Shown here piece by piece: positions 26,184 through 34,984 of a stretch of DNA of 64,000 nt (positions are counted from its first letter, which is position 1; each line of letters opens with the position of its first letter). Source of the stretch: Pseudomonadota bacterium (GTDB lineage Bacteria; Pseudomonadota; Gammaproteobacteria; Steroidobacterales; Steroidobacteraceae); contig JADIZR010000009.1 of NCBI GenBank assembly GCA_016704655.1, forward strand, positions 62,001 to 126,000, written 5' to 3'. The translations under genes and the position numbers were made by a program. The notes below the pieces were generated by a model. The model was given only the letters and a program-made list of their open reading frames with translations. It did not search any database and was not told the origin of the DNA.

Positions 26184-26213
26184 GCCGCGCTTCCTTTCGC
26201 TCCGGGTCGCCCA

Positions 26214-27683
26214 ATGCTGCGAATTCTCGAGGAAGCCCTCACCTTCGACGACGTCCTGCTGCTGCCGGGCTATTCCCAGGTCCTGCCGGCGGAGGTCAGC
26301 CTGGCTACGCAACTGACGCGTGGCATCAAGCTGAACTTGCCTATCGTCTCGGCCGCCATGGACACCGTCACCGAGCATCGCCTCGCGATTTCGATCGCGC
26401 AGGAAGGCGGTATCGGCATCCTGCACAAGAACATGACCATCGAGTCGCAAGCGCGGGAAGTCGCGCGCGTGAAACGCTTCGAGAGCGGCATCATCCACGA
26501 CCCGATCACGGTCCGGCCCGAGCAGACCATCCGCGAGGTGCTCGAGCTCACGCGCTCGAAGAACATTTCGGGGGTGCCGGTCGTGCGCGACGGCAAGGCC
26601 GTCGGCATCGTCACCCACCGCGACCTGCGCTTCGAAACGCGTTACGACGCGCCGGTCTCCGAGGTCATGACGCCGCGCGAGCGCCTGATCACCGTGCGCG
26701 AAGGCGCGCCCAAGGAAGACGTCCTGATGCTGCTGCACAAGCACCGCATCGAAAAGGTGCTCGTCGTCGGCGACAACTTTCAGCTGAAGGGTATGATCAC
26801 GGTCAAGGATTTCCAGAAGGCGACCGAGTTCCCGCGCGCCTGCAAGGACGAACGCGGCGCGTTGCGGGTCGGCGCGGCCGTCGGCACGGGTGCGGACACG
26901 CTCGAGCGCGCGGCGGCGCTGCGCGAAAACGGCGTCGACGTCATCGTCGTCGACACGGCCCACGGCCACAGCCGCGGCGTGATCGAGACCGTCAAGCGCA
27001 TCAAGGCGAAGTGGCCGAACCAGCAGGTCATCGCCGGCAACATCGTCACGGCCGAGGCCGCGATGGCGCTGGTCGACGCCGGTGCGGACGCCGTGAAGGT
27101 CGGTATCGGCCCGGGCTCGATCTGCACCACCCGCATCGTCGCCGGCGTCGGCGTGCCGCAGATCTCCGCGGTCGCGAACGTCGCTGCCGCGCTGGCGCCG
27201 CACGGCATCCCGCTGATTGCCGACGGCGGCATACGCTTCTCGGGCGACGTCGCCAAGGCCATCGTCGCCGGCGCGCACTGCGTGATGATGGGCGGCCTGT
27301 TCGCCGGCACCGAAGAATCGCCGGGCGAGGTCGAGTTGTACCAGGGTGCGTCGTACAAGTCGTACCGCGGCATGGGTTCGCTTGGAGCGATGGCCCAGTC
27401 GAACGGTTCGCGCGACCGCTATTTCCAGGACGCCTCGGCTGAAATCGAAAAGCTCGTGCCGGAAGGCGTCGAAGGCCGCGTGCCGTACAAGGGCAGCATC
27501 GTCGCGATCCTGCACCAGCTTGCTGGCGGCCTGCGCGCGGCGATGGGTTACACGGGTAGCGCCAACATCGACGAGATGCGCACGCAGCCAAAGTTCGTGC
27601 GGATCACCAGCGCCGGCGTGCGCGAGAGCCACGTGCACGACGTGACGATCACCAAGGAAGCCCCGAATTACCGTGTCAGCTGA
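26214..27683 (+). CDS. guaB: Inosine-5'-monophosphate dehydrogenase
   Basis: A 489-residue enzyme oxidising IMP to XMP with NAD+, the first step of GMP synthesis. ATG 26214 gives MLRILEEALTFDDVLLLPGY; longer in-frame extension into the upstream gap is not conserved. The barrel is interrupted by a CBS pair (~95-205). The catalytic Cys304 is in GPGSICTTR, and the flap carries GVEGRVPYKG. Length matches bacterial IMPDH. guaA overlaps its end. Confidence 0.97.
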   Translation: MLRILEEALTFDDVLLLPGYSQVLPAEVSLATQLTRGIKLNLPIVSAAMDTVTEHRLAISIAQEGGIGILHKNMTIESQAREVARVKRFESGIIHDPITVRPEQTIREVLELTRSKNISGVPVVRDGKAVGIVTHRDLRFETRYDAPVSEVMTPRERLITVREGAPKEDVLMLLHKHRIEKVLVVGDNFQLKGMITVKDFQKATEFPRACKDERGALRVGAAVGTGADTLERAAALRENGVDVIVVDTAHGHSRGVIETVKRIKAKWPNQQVIAGNIVTAEAAMALVDAGADAVKVGIGPGSICTTRIVAGVGVPQISAVANVAAALAPHGIPLIADGGIRFSGDVAKAIVAGAHCVMMGGLFAGTEESPGEVELYQGASYKSYRGMGSLGAMAQSNGSRDRYFQDASAEIEKLVPEGVEGRVPYKGSIVAILHQLAGGLRAAMGYTGSANIDEMRTQPKFVRITSAGVRESHVHDVTITKEAPNYRVS

Positions 27684-29283
27684 GCAAGCGTCTGCCGCGA
27701 CGGTGCGTCCGGCCGACATTCACGCGCACCGCATCCTGATCCTCGATTTCGGGGCACAGTACACGCAGTTGATCGCGCGACGCGTCCGCGAAAGCGGCGT
27801 GTACTGCGAGATCCATCCGTGGGACATGAGCGACGCCGACGTCCGCGCATTCGGCGCGCGCGGCATCATCCTGTCCGGCGGCCCCGAGTCCGTCACGGCT
27901 GCGCAGCCGCCCAAGGCGCCGCAGGCCGTGTTCGAGGCGGGCGTGCCCGTGCTCGGCATCTGCTACGGCATGCAGACGATGGCGCAGCAGCTCGGCGGCC
28001 GCGTCACCGGTTCTGATCACCGCGAGTTCGGGTATGCGCAGGTCACCGTGACCGCGCCTTGCCGATTGTTCAACGAATTGTTCGATCACCGCGACCGCCA
28101 AGGCCGTGCAGTGCTCGACGTCTGGATGAGCCACGGCGACCGCGTCGAAGAAATCCCGGCCGGCTTCGTGCCCGTGGGTTCGTCGCCGAACGCGCCGCTG
28201 GCTGCCATGGCCGACGAAACGCGCAACTATTACGCGGTGCAGTTCCACCCCGAAGTCACGCACACGCTGCAGGGCGGGCGGATGCTCGAGCGCTTCGTGC
28301 GCGAGATCTGCGCCTGCGAGGCCCGCTGGGAGCCGGGCAACATCATTGCCGACGCGGTGGTGCGCGTGCGGGAGCAGGTCGGCAGCGACAAGGTGCTGCT
28401 GGGCCTCTCCGGTGGCGTCGATTCATCTGTCGTCGCAGCGTTGCTGCATCGCGCGATCGGCGACCAGCTGGTCTGCGTGTTCGTTGACCACGGCCTGCTG
28501 CGCGCCGACGAGGGCGACCAGGTCATGAAGATGCTCGGCGAGAACATGGGGGTGAAGATCATCCGCGTGAATGCCGAGGAACGCTTCCTCGACGCGTTGC
28601 GCGGGGAGGCGGACCCGGAACGCAAGCGCAAGATCATCGGCCGGATGTTCATCGAGGTATTCGACGAGGAGTCGAACAAGCTCGAGGGCGTGCGCTGGCT
28701 CGCGCAAGGCACGATCTATCCCGACGTGATCGAATCCGCGGGCGCGAGGACGGGCAAGGCGCACGTGATCAAGTCGCATCACAACGTCGGTGGCCTGCCC
28801 GAGCACATGAAGCTCAAGCTGGTCGAGCCGCTGCGCGAACTGTTCAAGGACGAGGTGCGCCGCCTCGGCCTCGAACTCGGCCTGCCGCGCTCGATGGTGT
28901 TCCGCCACCCGTTCCCCGGCCCGGGCCTCGGCGTGCGCATCCTCGGCGAGGTGTCGAAGCAGTACGCCGACCTGCTGCGCAAGGCCGACAAGATCTTCAT
29001 CGACGAACTGCATGCGCACGGGCTCTACGACGTGACCAGCCAGGCGTTCGCGGTGTTCCTGCCGGTGCGTTCCGTCGGCGTCATGGGTGACGGCCGCCGC
29101 TACGATTACGTCATTGCGTTGCGGGCGGTCGAAACGGTCGACTTCATGACGGCGCGCTGGGCGCGGCTGCCCTACGAATTCCTCGAACTCTGCTCGCGCC
29201 GCATCATCAACGAGGTGGCCGGCATCTCGCGCGTCACCTACGACATTTCGAGCAAGCCGCCCGCGACGATCGAGTGGGAGTGA
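27673..29283 (+). CDS. guaA: GMP synthase (glutamine-hydrolysing)
   Basis: A 536-residue enzyme that aminates XMP to GMP. The class-I glutaminase domain (1-~215) has Cys97 in GICYGMQ and the His/Glu of VQFHPEVTHT. The ATP-pyrophosphatase domain has the P-loop LSGGVDSS. The C-terminal dimerisation domain has FPGPGLGVRILGE and ISSKPPATIEWE. The start is GTG 27673, overlapping guaB by 11 bases, and adds a ~19-residue N-terminal extension before RILILDFGAQYTQL. Confidence 0.97.
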   Translation: MSAEQASAATVRPADIHAHRILILDFGAQYTQLIARRVRESGVYCEIHPWDMSDADVRAFGARGIILSGGPESVTAAQPPKAPQAVFEAGVPVLGICYGMQTMAQQLGGRVTGSDHREFGYAQVTVTAPCRLFNELFDHRDRQGRAVLDVWMSHGDRVEEIPAGFVPVGSSPNAPLAAMADETRNYYAVQFHPEVTHTLQGGRMLERFVREICACEARWEPGNIIADAVVRVREQVGSDKVLLGLSGGVDSSVVAALLHRAIGDQLVCVFVDHGLLRADEGDQVMKMLGENMGVKIIRVNAEERFLDALRGEADPERKRKIIGRMFIEVFDEESNKLEGVRWLAQGTIYPDVIESAGARTGKAHVIKSHHNVGGLPEHMKLKLVEPLRELFKDEVRRLGLELGLPRSMVFRHPFPGPGLGVRILGEVSKQYADLLRKADKIFIDELHAHGLYDVTSQAFAVFLPVRSVGVMGDGRRYDYVIALRAVETVDFMTARWARLPYEFLELCSRRIINEVAGISRVTYDISSKPPATIEWE

Positions 29284-29881
29284 TAGGCATTTCATCTGGC
29301 CTTTGAATTGCAGAGAGACGACGTCTGTCGGAAAGCTTGCCGTCAGATGCGCAAGATCAAGCTCGGCCAGGACGGACGGTTCTGATCTTGCATCCGCTCT
29401 GGTGACGAACGATGCTCGTCGCCGGGGAACGTCGCGAGCCGTTCAGCGTCGTCGTGCTCGGTCGCACGGCCGTTCACGTGCAGTTGGCCGCCGTCGGCAA
29501 AGCCGATGAACAGCACGCTCAGCTGGTCGTTGACCAGAATGTGGTCGAGGTTCGAACAGGCGCCGTTGCCCGGCACGCGTGCCGGGAAGTGCGGGGGCGT
29601 CAGAGCAGCACCGCGGAGGCAAAGGAATCCCACGCTGTTGACCTGTCGCAACGCGGCGAGCCCCGGGGCCGGTTCTCATTGCATGTCGGCGTGGACATCG
29701 CGCCGGACCGACACCGGAACCTCGATGGCCTGTGCCGCCTGTGCCGCCAGGTAAGCCGACCTCCGGGGACCGGTGAACGCTTGGAACTGACGGCACTGAC
29801 TCAGGTCGGGTAAATCACCTGTCGGTTTCCGATTACGGCATATAATTCACGGACACGATGCAGACTGAGCCGGGGTGATAC
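29284..29881. other. About 600 bp without an intact gene; possible decayed PPOX-like remnant on the minus strand
   Basis: No convincing intact gene is present. On the minus strand, ~29651-29343, a frame reads PGNGACSNLDHILVNDQLSV, then LFIGFADGGQLHVNGRAT. This resembles the flavin-binding core of pyridoxamine-5'-phosphate-oxidase-like proteins (pattern N-ILxNxxVxLLF then LxVNGRA). An in-frame stop lies just upstream and nothing matches further on, so it would be a remnant. A 9-bp perfect inverted repeat (GCAAGATCA 29351-29359 / TGATCTTGC 29383-29391) sits at its 3' end. This stretch separates the housekeeping half from the catabolic half of the window. Confidence 0.35.
29841..29846 (+). promoter_or_regulatory. 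Probable -10 box upstream of the thiolase gene
   Basis: A perfect TATAAT, 35 bp before ATG 29882. No consensus -35 is seen, so an activator may be needed. Confidence 0.4.
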
Positions 29882-31117
29882 ATGACCGAAGCGTGGATTA
29901 TCGATGCCTGCCGTACACCGCGAGGCATTGGCAAGTACGGAAAGGGTGCGCTCTGCGACATTCATCCCCACCATCTCGGCGCCACTGTGCTGAAGGCGTT
30001 GGCGCAGCGCAACGGCCTGAATACTGCCGAAGTGGACGACATCGTCTGGGGCTGCAGTTCCCAGCGCGGCCAGAATGGGGGGTGCCTGGGCCGCATGTCG
30101 GCGCTGGACGCCGGCTACGATGTTCGAGCCAGTGCCGTCACGCTGGACCGTTTCTGCGGGTCCGGGATCACGTCGGTCAACATGGCGGCTTGCTCCATCA
30201 TGGCCGGCCAGGAGGACCTCGTCATCGCCGGTGGATGCGAGATGATGTCGAGCTACGGCCGCTTGGGAAACAACCTCGAAGGGCTGATGGACAATGGCAA
30301 CCTGCACCTGCGCGAATTGCACCCGCAGTCGCATCAGGGCGTCTGCGCCGATGCGATCGCCACGCTGGAGGGAATAGACCGTCACGCCGTCGATGAGCTG
30401 GCGCTGCGCAGCCAGGTCAACGCGGCGAATGCTGTAAAAAATGGCTACTTCGACAAGAGCCTGATTCCTGTCTACCGCGATGACGGCTCCCTCGCACTCG
30501 ACCGGGACGAGTATCCCCGTCCTGGCACCACGCTCGAAGCGCTGTCGCAGTTGAAGCCGGCCTTTGCGGCGTTGGTCGACAGTGCCATCAACGAGGACGG
30601 GTTGACCTACGGCGGCCTGATCCGCAAGGTCTACCCGTCGATGAACATCAACCACGTCCACCACGCAGGAAATTCCTCGGGCGTGGTGGATGGCTCGGCG
30701 GCGATTCTACTCGCTTCGCCAGCCTATGCTCGGAAGCAGGGCTGGAAGCCGCGCGCCAAGGTCATTGCAATGGCCAACGTCGGCGATTCGCCAACGCTCA
30801 TGCTGAACGCACCCGTGCCCGCCGCACGGAAGGTGCTGGAAAAGGCGGGCATGAGCCGCGACGACATCGACCTGTGGGAGATCAACGAGGCCTTCGCCGT
30901 CGTTGCCGAAAAATTCATCCGCGGCATGGAACTGGATCGCGACAAGGTCAACGTCAACGGTGGCGCGATCGCCCTCGGCCACCCGATCGGCGCCACCGGC
31001 GCAATCCTGATCAATACCGTGCTGGATGAACTGGAGCGTCGTGATCTTCAGCGTGGCCTGGTGACGATGTGCGCGGCGGGCGGCATGGCCCCGGCGATCA
31101 TCATCGAGCGCGTCTGA
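29882..31117 (+). CDS. Acetyl-CoA C-acyltransferase (thiolase)
   Basis: A 411-residue thiolase. The nucleophile Cys is in LDRFCGSGITSVNMAA (residue ~91). The three downstream catalytic blocks are WEINEAFAVVAE, NVNGGAIALGHPIGATGA and VTMCAAGGMAPAIIIERV (second Cys). It would cleave a 3-ketoacyl-CoA or condense acyl-CoAs. The distinctive DACRTPRGIGKYGKGALCDI N-terminus is the degradative-thiolase type. Context (ligases, SDRs) argues for thiolysis in beta-oxidation-like catabolism; the substrate is unknown. The poly-G tract lies 36 bp downstream. Confidence 0.93.
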   Translation: MTEAWIIDACRTPRGIGKYGKGALCDIHPHHLGATVLKALAQRNGLNTAEVDDIVWGCSSQRGQNGGCLGRMSALDAGYDVRASAVTLDRFCGSGITSVNMAACSIMAGQEDLVIAGGCEMMSSYGRLGNNLEGLMDNGNLHLRELHPQSHQGVCADAIATLEGIDRHAVDELALRSQVNAANAVKNGYFDKSLIPVYRDDGSLALDRDEYPRPGTTLEALSQLKPAFAALVDSAINEDGLTYGGLIRKVYPSMNINHVHHAGNSSGVVDGSAAILLASPAYARKQGWKPRAKVIAMANVGDSPTLMLNAPVPAARKVLEKAGMSRDDIDLWEINEAFAVVAEKFIRGMELDRDKVNVNGGAIALGHPIGATGAILINTVLDELERRDLQRGLVTMCAAGGMAPAIIIERV

Positions 31118-31152
31118 GCCTGGAGTCCGGTCATGCGCTTAGCGCAACGCAG

Positions 31153-31248
31153 ACGGGGGGTCTTCGCGGTGTGTGGGGGGCGGGGGGGGGGCGGGGGGGG
31201 GGGGCCCGGGGGGGGGGGGGGGGGGGGGGCGGGGGGCGGGGGGGGGGC
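31153..31248. repeat. Poly-G tract / extreme low-complexity sequence
   Basis: About 95 bases that are nearly all G on this strand, with runs of 12 and 22 G and only scattered C or T. It lies between the thiolase stop and the next gene's start. Such a run is not seen anywhere else in the window and looks artefactual; if real it is a strong G-quadruplex former. Confidence 0.9.
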
Positions 31249-31271
31249 TCCGCAAGCACTGCGGGCCATCA

Positions 31272-32297
31272 GTGAGCGGCACGGCAAATAGCATTCCGCG
31301 AATCGTGATCTACGGAACTGGTCAGTACGGTTCGATCGCGGCGCGTATCGCCCTCGAGAAGGGCTGGCCAGTCGCCGCCGCCGTGAACAGAGCCGGAGAC
31401 AAGGTCGGGCAGGATCTGGGGCGCCTGGCCGGCCTCGGCCACGACTGCGGCATCCTGGTGCAGGATTGCGGACTTGCCGATTACGATGCGATCGACGCGG
31501 ACCTGGCGATCGTGGCCACGACCGACCGTCTTGCCGTGAATTACCCCGTATACGAACGCCTGATGAACGCAGGCATGAACGTGATCTGCCACGGTGCCGA
31601 AAGCAGTTTTCCGATGGGCGCGGATGCGGCCCTGGCGGGAAGGATAGACGCCCTCGCGAAGCGGAAAGGCGTGTCCTTCTGCGGCACCGGACTGTGGGAC
31701 ATGTCCCGGATCTGGTCGGGCATCCTGGTGGCCGGGCCCTGCACGAAGATCGAGTCGATGTTCCTCGGGAGCCTCACCAACATTGGCGCGGCGGGAAAGC
31801 ACGTTCTGGACGTGGTCGGCGTGGGGCTGACGCCCGGCGAGTACCGGAGGAAATTCGTCGATGAACCAGGCCCCGTCGGCAATATCTACAAGCTGATACC
31901 CGAGCACGTGCTGACTGCGCTGGGGTTTACGGTGACGTCGACGACGGAGGTGCGCGAACCAGTGATCTTCGATGAGCCCGTCCACTGTCGATACCTGCGG
32001 CAGGACATCGAGCCAGGGCTCGCCGTAGGAACACGTGTCGTCGCCACGGTCGAAACCAGGGAGGGAGTGTCCGCAAAGACAAGCATCGAACTGCGCCTGA
32101 TCAGGGACGGTGAACAGGAGCATGTCGCCTGGCGGGTGGAAGGTAAACCACGCTCCCTCATTCGCGTCGATCGTCGGGGATCGGTCTATTCCTCCGCTGC
32201 GACGATGATCAATCGTGTGCGTGATGTGATTGCCGCGAGCCCGGGGATCCGCCTCGTGTCCGAACTGGGGCCACTGAAACCGTCGTGGCGTGACTAG
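31272..32297 (+). CDS. NAD(P)-dependent DapB-fold dehydrogenase (dihydrodipicolinate reductase-like)
   Basis: About 341 residues from GTG 31272 (the frame continues upstream only into the poly-G tract, so the true start is uncertain). The Rossmann motif is RIVIYGTGQYGSIAARIAL. The sequence AIDADLAIVATTDRL and the order of blocks resemble the DapB-like family that includes 2,4-diaminopentanoate dehydrogenase. It is not true DapB, which is about 270 residues. A homologous gene with the same architecture lies at 40174-41271. It overlaps the sulfotransferase gene and may be co-transcribed. Reaction unknown. Confidence 0.75.
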   Translation: MSGTANSIPRIVIYGTGQYGSIAARIALEKGWPVAAAVNRAGDKVGQDLGRLAGLGHDCGILVQDCGLADYDAIDADLAIVATTDRLAVNYPVYERLMNAGMNVICHGAESSFPMGADAALAGRIDALAKRKGVSFCGTGLWDMSRIWSGILVAGPCTKIESMFLGSLTNIGAAGKHVLDVVGVGLTPGEYRRKFVDEPGPVGNIYKLIPEHVLTALGFTVTSTTEVREPVIFDEPVHCRYLRQDIEPGLAVGTRVVATVETREGVSAKTSIELRLIRDGEQEHVAWRVEGKPRSLIRVDRRGSVYSSAATMINRVRDVIAASPGIRLVSELGPLKPSWRD

Positions 32298-33483
32298 GCC
32301 GGCAAACGGCAGGGTGGGGCAAGTGACACAAATTGCGCGCCAGGAACTGTCCGTCAGCTCGCTGATGTCAAGTTCACGCGAGATCACGGGAATCGACAGG
32401 ATCGATGCGGACGCCATCGAGCCACTCGAGGTCCTGTGCGCGTCTTTGCAGGAAGACGCCAGGCTCCATGACGTCGGTGTCGCCAACTGGAAGACGATGC
32501 TGCTGCGCATCTTGAGCAACCGTCTGCGGATGCAGCGGGATTTTGCCGCACACCCGGAGATCGCCGACGAGCGGATTGAAGCCCCCGTCATTTGCATCGG
32601 CATGCCCCGGACCGGATCGACCAAGATTCAGAAGCTCCTGGCCAACTCCGGTGACTTCAACTGGCTGCCGCTCTGGCAAGCGTACAACCCCTCGTCCCGT
32701 ACCGGCATTCCTGGAGAGTCACTGGAGCCTCGCATCGAGGACACCGATGCGTTCGTACGCTGCATGAACAGGTACTCTCCCGAGTTGAGGTCGGGGCACG
32801 ACTTCTCGACGCACGAGCCGGAAGAGGAGAGCTGTATCCTGGAGCACAGCCTGAGAACGCCCTGCTTTCTGGGATGGGGATTGATCACGGGTTACCTGAA
32901 ATGGCTGTCGACCCAGAGCATGACGACGCAGTTCGAATATCTCCGGGACACGTTGAAATACCTGCAATGGCAGGGATTGGCGAGCCGGTCGAGGCGCTGG
33001 CTGCTCAAGTCCCCGCTGTACTACGGGATGGAACCGTCTCTGCTCGAAGTGTTTCCGGACGCCTGCCTGGTCATGAGCCACCGTCATCCCAAGGTCTCGG
33101 TTCCGTCCTCCATCAAGTTGCTCGAGAAATTCTTCATGCCCTATTCCGACGCCAGGCCGGACGCCGATCGCGCCGTCCTGGGCAGCGCGTCATCCATCAG
33201 GCGCCATTTCAGGAATCGGGAACGCATGGGACTGGACGTCCTCGATATCCCCTACTCAGAGTTGGTCAGGGCGCCGCAGGCTGTGATCGAAAAAGTCTAC
33301 CGCTTTTGCGGAATCCCGCTGAGCGACGGGTCTCGAGCGAGGATGTTGGAGTGGAACGATAACAACCCGAAGGACATGCACGGACGGCACGCGTATTCAC
33401 TGGTGGAATACGGCTACTCGGAAGAGCGCCTTCAGGCGGTGTTTGCCGACTACATCGACTTCCTGGACACGCTGGAGAAATAG
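32290..33483 (+). CDS. Sulfotransferase family protein
   Basis: 397 residues from GTG 32290, which overlaps the preceding stop; GTG 32323 is an alternative start. The PAPS 5'-phosphosulfate loop reads CIGMPRTGSTKIQKLLAN, and the second cofactor block is WLLKSPLYYG...VFPDACLVMSHRHP. These are the Sulfotransfer_3-type signatures. It would transfer sulfate from PAPS to a hydroxyl of a small lipophilic compound, though many bacterial members are uncharacterised. Placement beside a dehydrogenase and catabolic operons suggests a role with the same substrate (inference). Confidence 0.85.
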   Translation: MTRPANGRVGQVTQIARQELSVSSLMSSSREITGIDRIDADAIEPLEVLCASLQEDARLHDVGVANWKTMLLRILSNRLRMQRDFAAHPEIADERIEAPVICIGMPRTGSTKIQKLLANSGDFNWLPLWQAYNPSSRTGIPGESLEPRIEDTDAFVRCMNRYSPELRSGHDFSTHEPEEESCILEHSLRTPCFLGWGLITGYLKWLSTQSMTTQFEYLRDTLKYLQWQGLASRSRRWLLKSPLYYGMEPSLLEVFPDACLVMSHRHPKVSVPSSIKLLEKFFMPYSDARPDADRAVLGSASSIRRHFRNRERMGLDVLDIPYSELVRAPQAVIEKVYRFCGIPLSDGSRARMLEWNDNNPKDMHGRHAYSLVEYGYSEERLQAVFADYIDFLDTLEK

Positions 33484-33582
33484 CGGCGATGCCAGGCGTA
33501 TCTTGCATGAATGCATGGAATTCGAGGCCGGCAGACGGGAGACGATCCACGCCCGATGCAGACCCGGAAACCCAGGCCGAAA

Positions 33583-34401
33583 TCACTGGGCGATGAAGCC
33601 GCCGTCGACGACCAGTTCCGCTCCCGTCATGAAACGGCTGGCATCGGAGGCGAGATACAACACCGCGTGGGCAATATCCTCGGGCTCGCCGAGGCGGCCG
33701 ATCGGGTGCATGCCCGCATAGGCCGCCTGGGCTTCGGCCGCGCTCTTGAACAGCCCCTTCCGCACCGAACCCTCCATGCCCGCTCGCGTGAGGTCCGTGA
33801 GAATCACCCCAGGGTGGATGGAGTTGACGCGTATCCCGTAACCATTCTGGCCGCACTCCACGGCCGCGATCTTGGTCAGGTTGGTGATCGCGGCCTTGGC
33901 GGCGGAGTAAACGCCGGCGCCCCTCAAAGCGACCATCGCACAGATCGAGGCCATGTTGATGATGGAGCCGCCCCGGCCCGAGATACCACCCGGTTTCATG
34001 GCCCGGATGGCGTGCTTCACGCCGAGAAAGACTCCGTCGCAATTGACGGACATGACCTGTCGCCAGTCCCGCAGCGGCATGTCTTCCACGAGGTTCATGT
34101 TCTCGACGCCCGCGTTGTTGACCAAGACGTCGATGCCGCCGAACGCCCGCACGGCCTCCGCAATGACCGCTTGCCACTGTTCTTCGTCGGTGACGTCCAG
34201 GCGAAGGGCCATGGCCTCGCCACCCGCCTGGCGAATCTCCCGCACGACCTGCTCTGCGAGATCGGAATCGACATCGGTCACCACGACCTTCGCGCCGGCT
34301 TCCGCCAGGAGTCGAGCACTGCAGGCGCCGATGCCGCGCGCCGCGCCAGTCACGAGCGCCACTTTTCCGTCGACCCGGAACGGGTGCGTGACCCGCTGCA
34401 T
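33583..34401 (-). CDS. Short-chain dehydrogenase/reductase (SDR), PGG-GKG subgroup
   Basis: A 272-residue classical SDR: cofactor loop VTGAARGIGACSA, acidic residue in VVVTDVDSD (NAD preference), NNAG, catalytic Ser/Tyr/Lys in MASICAMVALRGAGVYSAAK, and DGGFIAQ end. It carries the loop AMKPGGISGRGGSIINM, shared with the two SDRs at 58368 and 59183. ATG 34401 overlaps the biotin-carrier stop by one base, so it is the last gene of the carboxylase operon. Probably oxidises a ring or side-chain hydroxyl. Confidence 0.92.
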   Translation of the reverse strand: MQRVTHPFRVDGKVALVTGAARGIGACSARLLAEAGAKVVVTDVDSDLAEQVVREIRQAGGEAMALRLDVTDEEQWQAVIAEAVRAFGGIDVLVNNAGVENMNLVEDMPLRDWRQVMSVNCDGVFLGVKHAIRAMKPGGISGRGGSIINMASICAMVALRGAGVYSAAKAAITNLTKIAAVECGQNGYGIRVNSIHPGVILTDLTRAGMEGSVRKGLFKSAAEAQAAYAGMHPIGRLGEPEDIAHAVLYLASDASRFMTGAELVVDGGFIAQ

Positions 34402-34949
34402 CACAAGGGTCGAATCAGGAAGAGCACCGAACCTTGCTCCACCAGGTGGTTGCTTTCCGCGCAGATCTTCTGCACGACGCCACGCGTCCCGGCCATGACC
34501 TGGCGGTAGCACTTCATGACTTCAAGCAGGCAGATCACGGTGTCCTCTTCGACCGTGTCGCCCACCTCGACGAACGCCGGTTCCTCGGGGCTGGGCTTGC
34601 GGTAGAACACGCTCGTCACGTTGGCGGTGACCGGCACCAGCCCTTCCTCGGACGCGGAGTCCGCGGCGACCTCGGCCTTGGGCGTCGGTGCAGGTTGGTC
34701 TGCTTTCGGCGGCCGGGCAACGGGTGCCGCCGGAGCCTCGACGGAGTCGGCCGCCGCGACGGCTGCGACCGGCACCGGACTCGGCGCAGTGGATGCTGGA
34801 CCGAAGAAGCCGGCGCCGCTGCTGCTGACCTTGCCCCTGGTCACGGACAGCTTCATGTCACCGGTATCTATGTGCAGTTCCGCATCCTTGCATTCCCTGA
34901 TGATCTTCAACACTTCCATTACATCGTCGATTTCAAAACTCATGAGCAT
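34401..34949 (-). CDS. Biotin carboxyl carrier protein (AccB-like)
   Basis: 182 residues. The N-terminal ~40 residues resemble AccB, followed by a Pro/Ala linker (~55-100) and a biotinyl domain (~105-182). The biotinylation site reads CLLEVMKCYRQVMAG with Lys146; most carriers have EAMKM, so this is the EVMK variant. It lies between the carboxyltransferase and an SDR, in an operon with a biotin carboxylase, so it should carry CO2 between the two catalytic subunits of this system. ATG 34943 is an alternative start. Confidence 0.9.
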   Translation of the reverse strand: MLMSFEIDDVMEVLKIIRECKDAELHIDTGDMKLSVTRGKVSSSGAGFFGPASTAPSPVPVAAVAAADSVEAPAAPVARPPKADQPAPTPKAEVAADSASEEGLVPVTANVTSVFYRKPSPEEPAFVEVGDTVEEDTVICLLEVMKCYRQVMAGTRGVVQKICAESNHLVEQGSVLFLIRPL

Positions 34950-34984
34950 TGACTCCGTCTAGGGTTGGCCGAACCAGCAGCAAT

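Noticed and set aside
25197..27719. 840-codon minus-strand open frame across xseA end and guaB
   Set aside because: Composition typical of antisense frames in GC-rich DNA; it runs through two clearly real genes.
29412..29813. 133-residue open frame on the plus strand in the 600-bp gap after guaA
   Set aside because: No family motif, residue composition of a shadow frame, and it lies antisense to the better PPOX-like signal.
31173..31271. N-terminal Gly-rich domain of the DapB-like dehydrogenase read through the poly-G tract
   Set aside because: The Gly run is just the translated low-complexity tract; homology-like sequence begins at RIVIYGTGQYG after GTG 31272.
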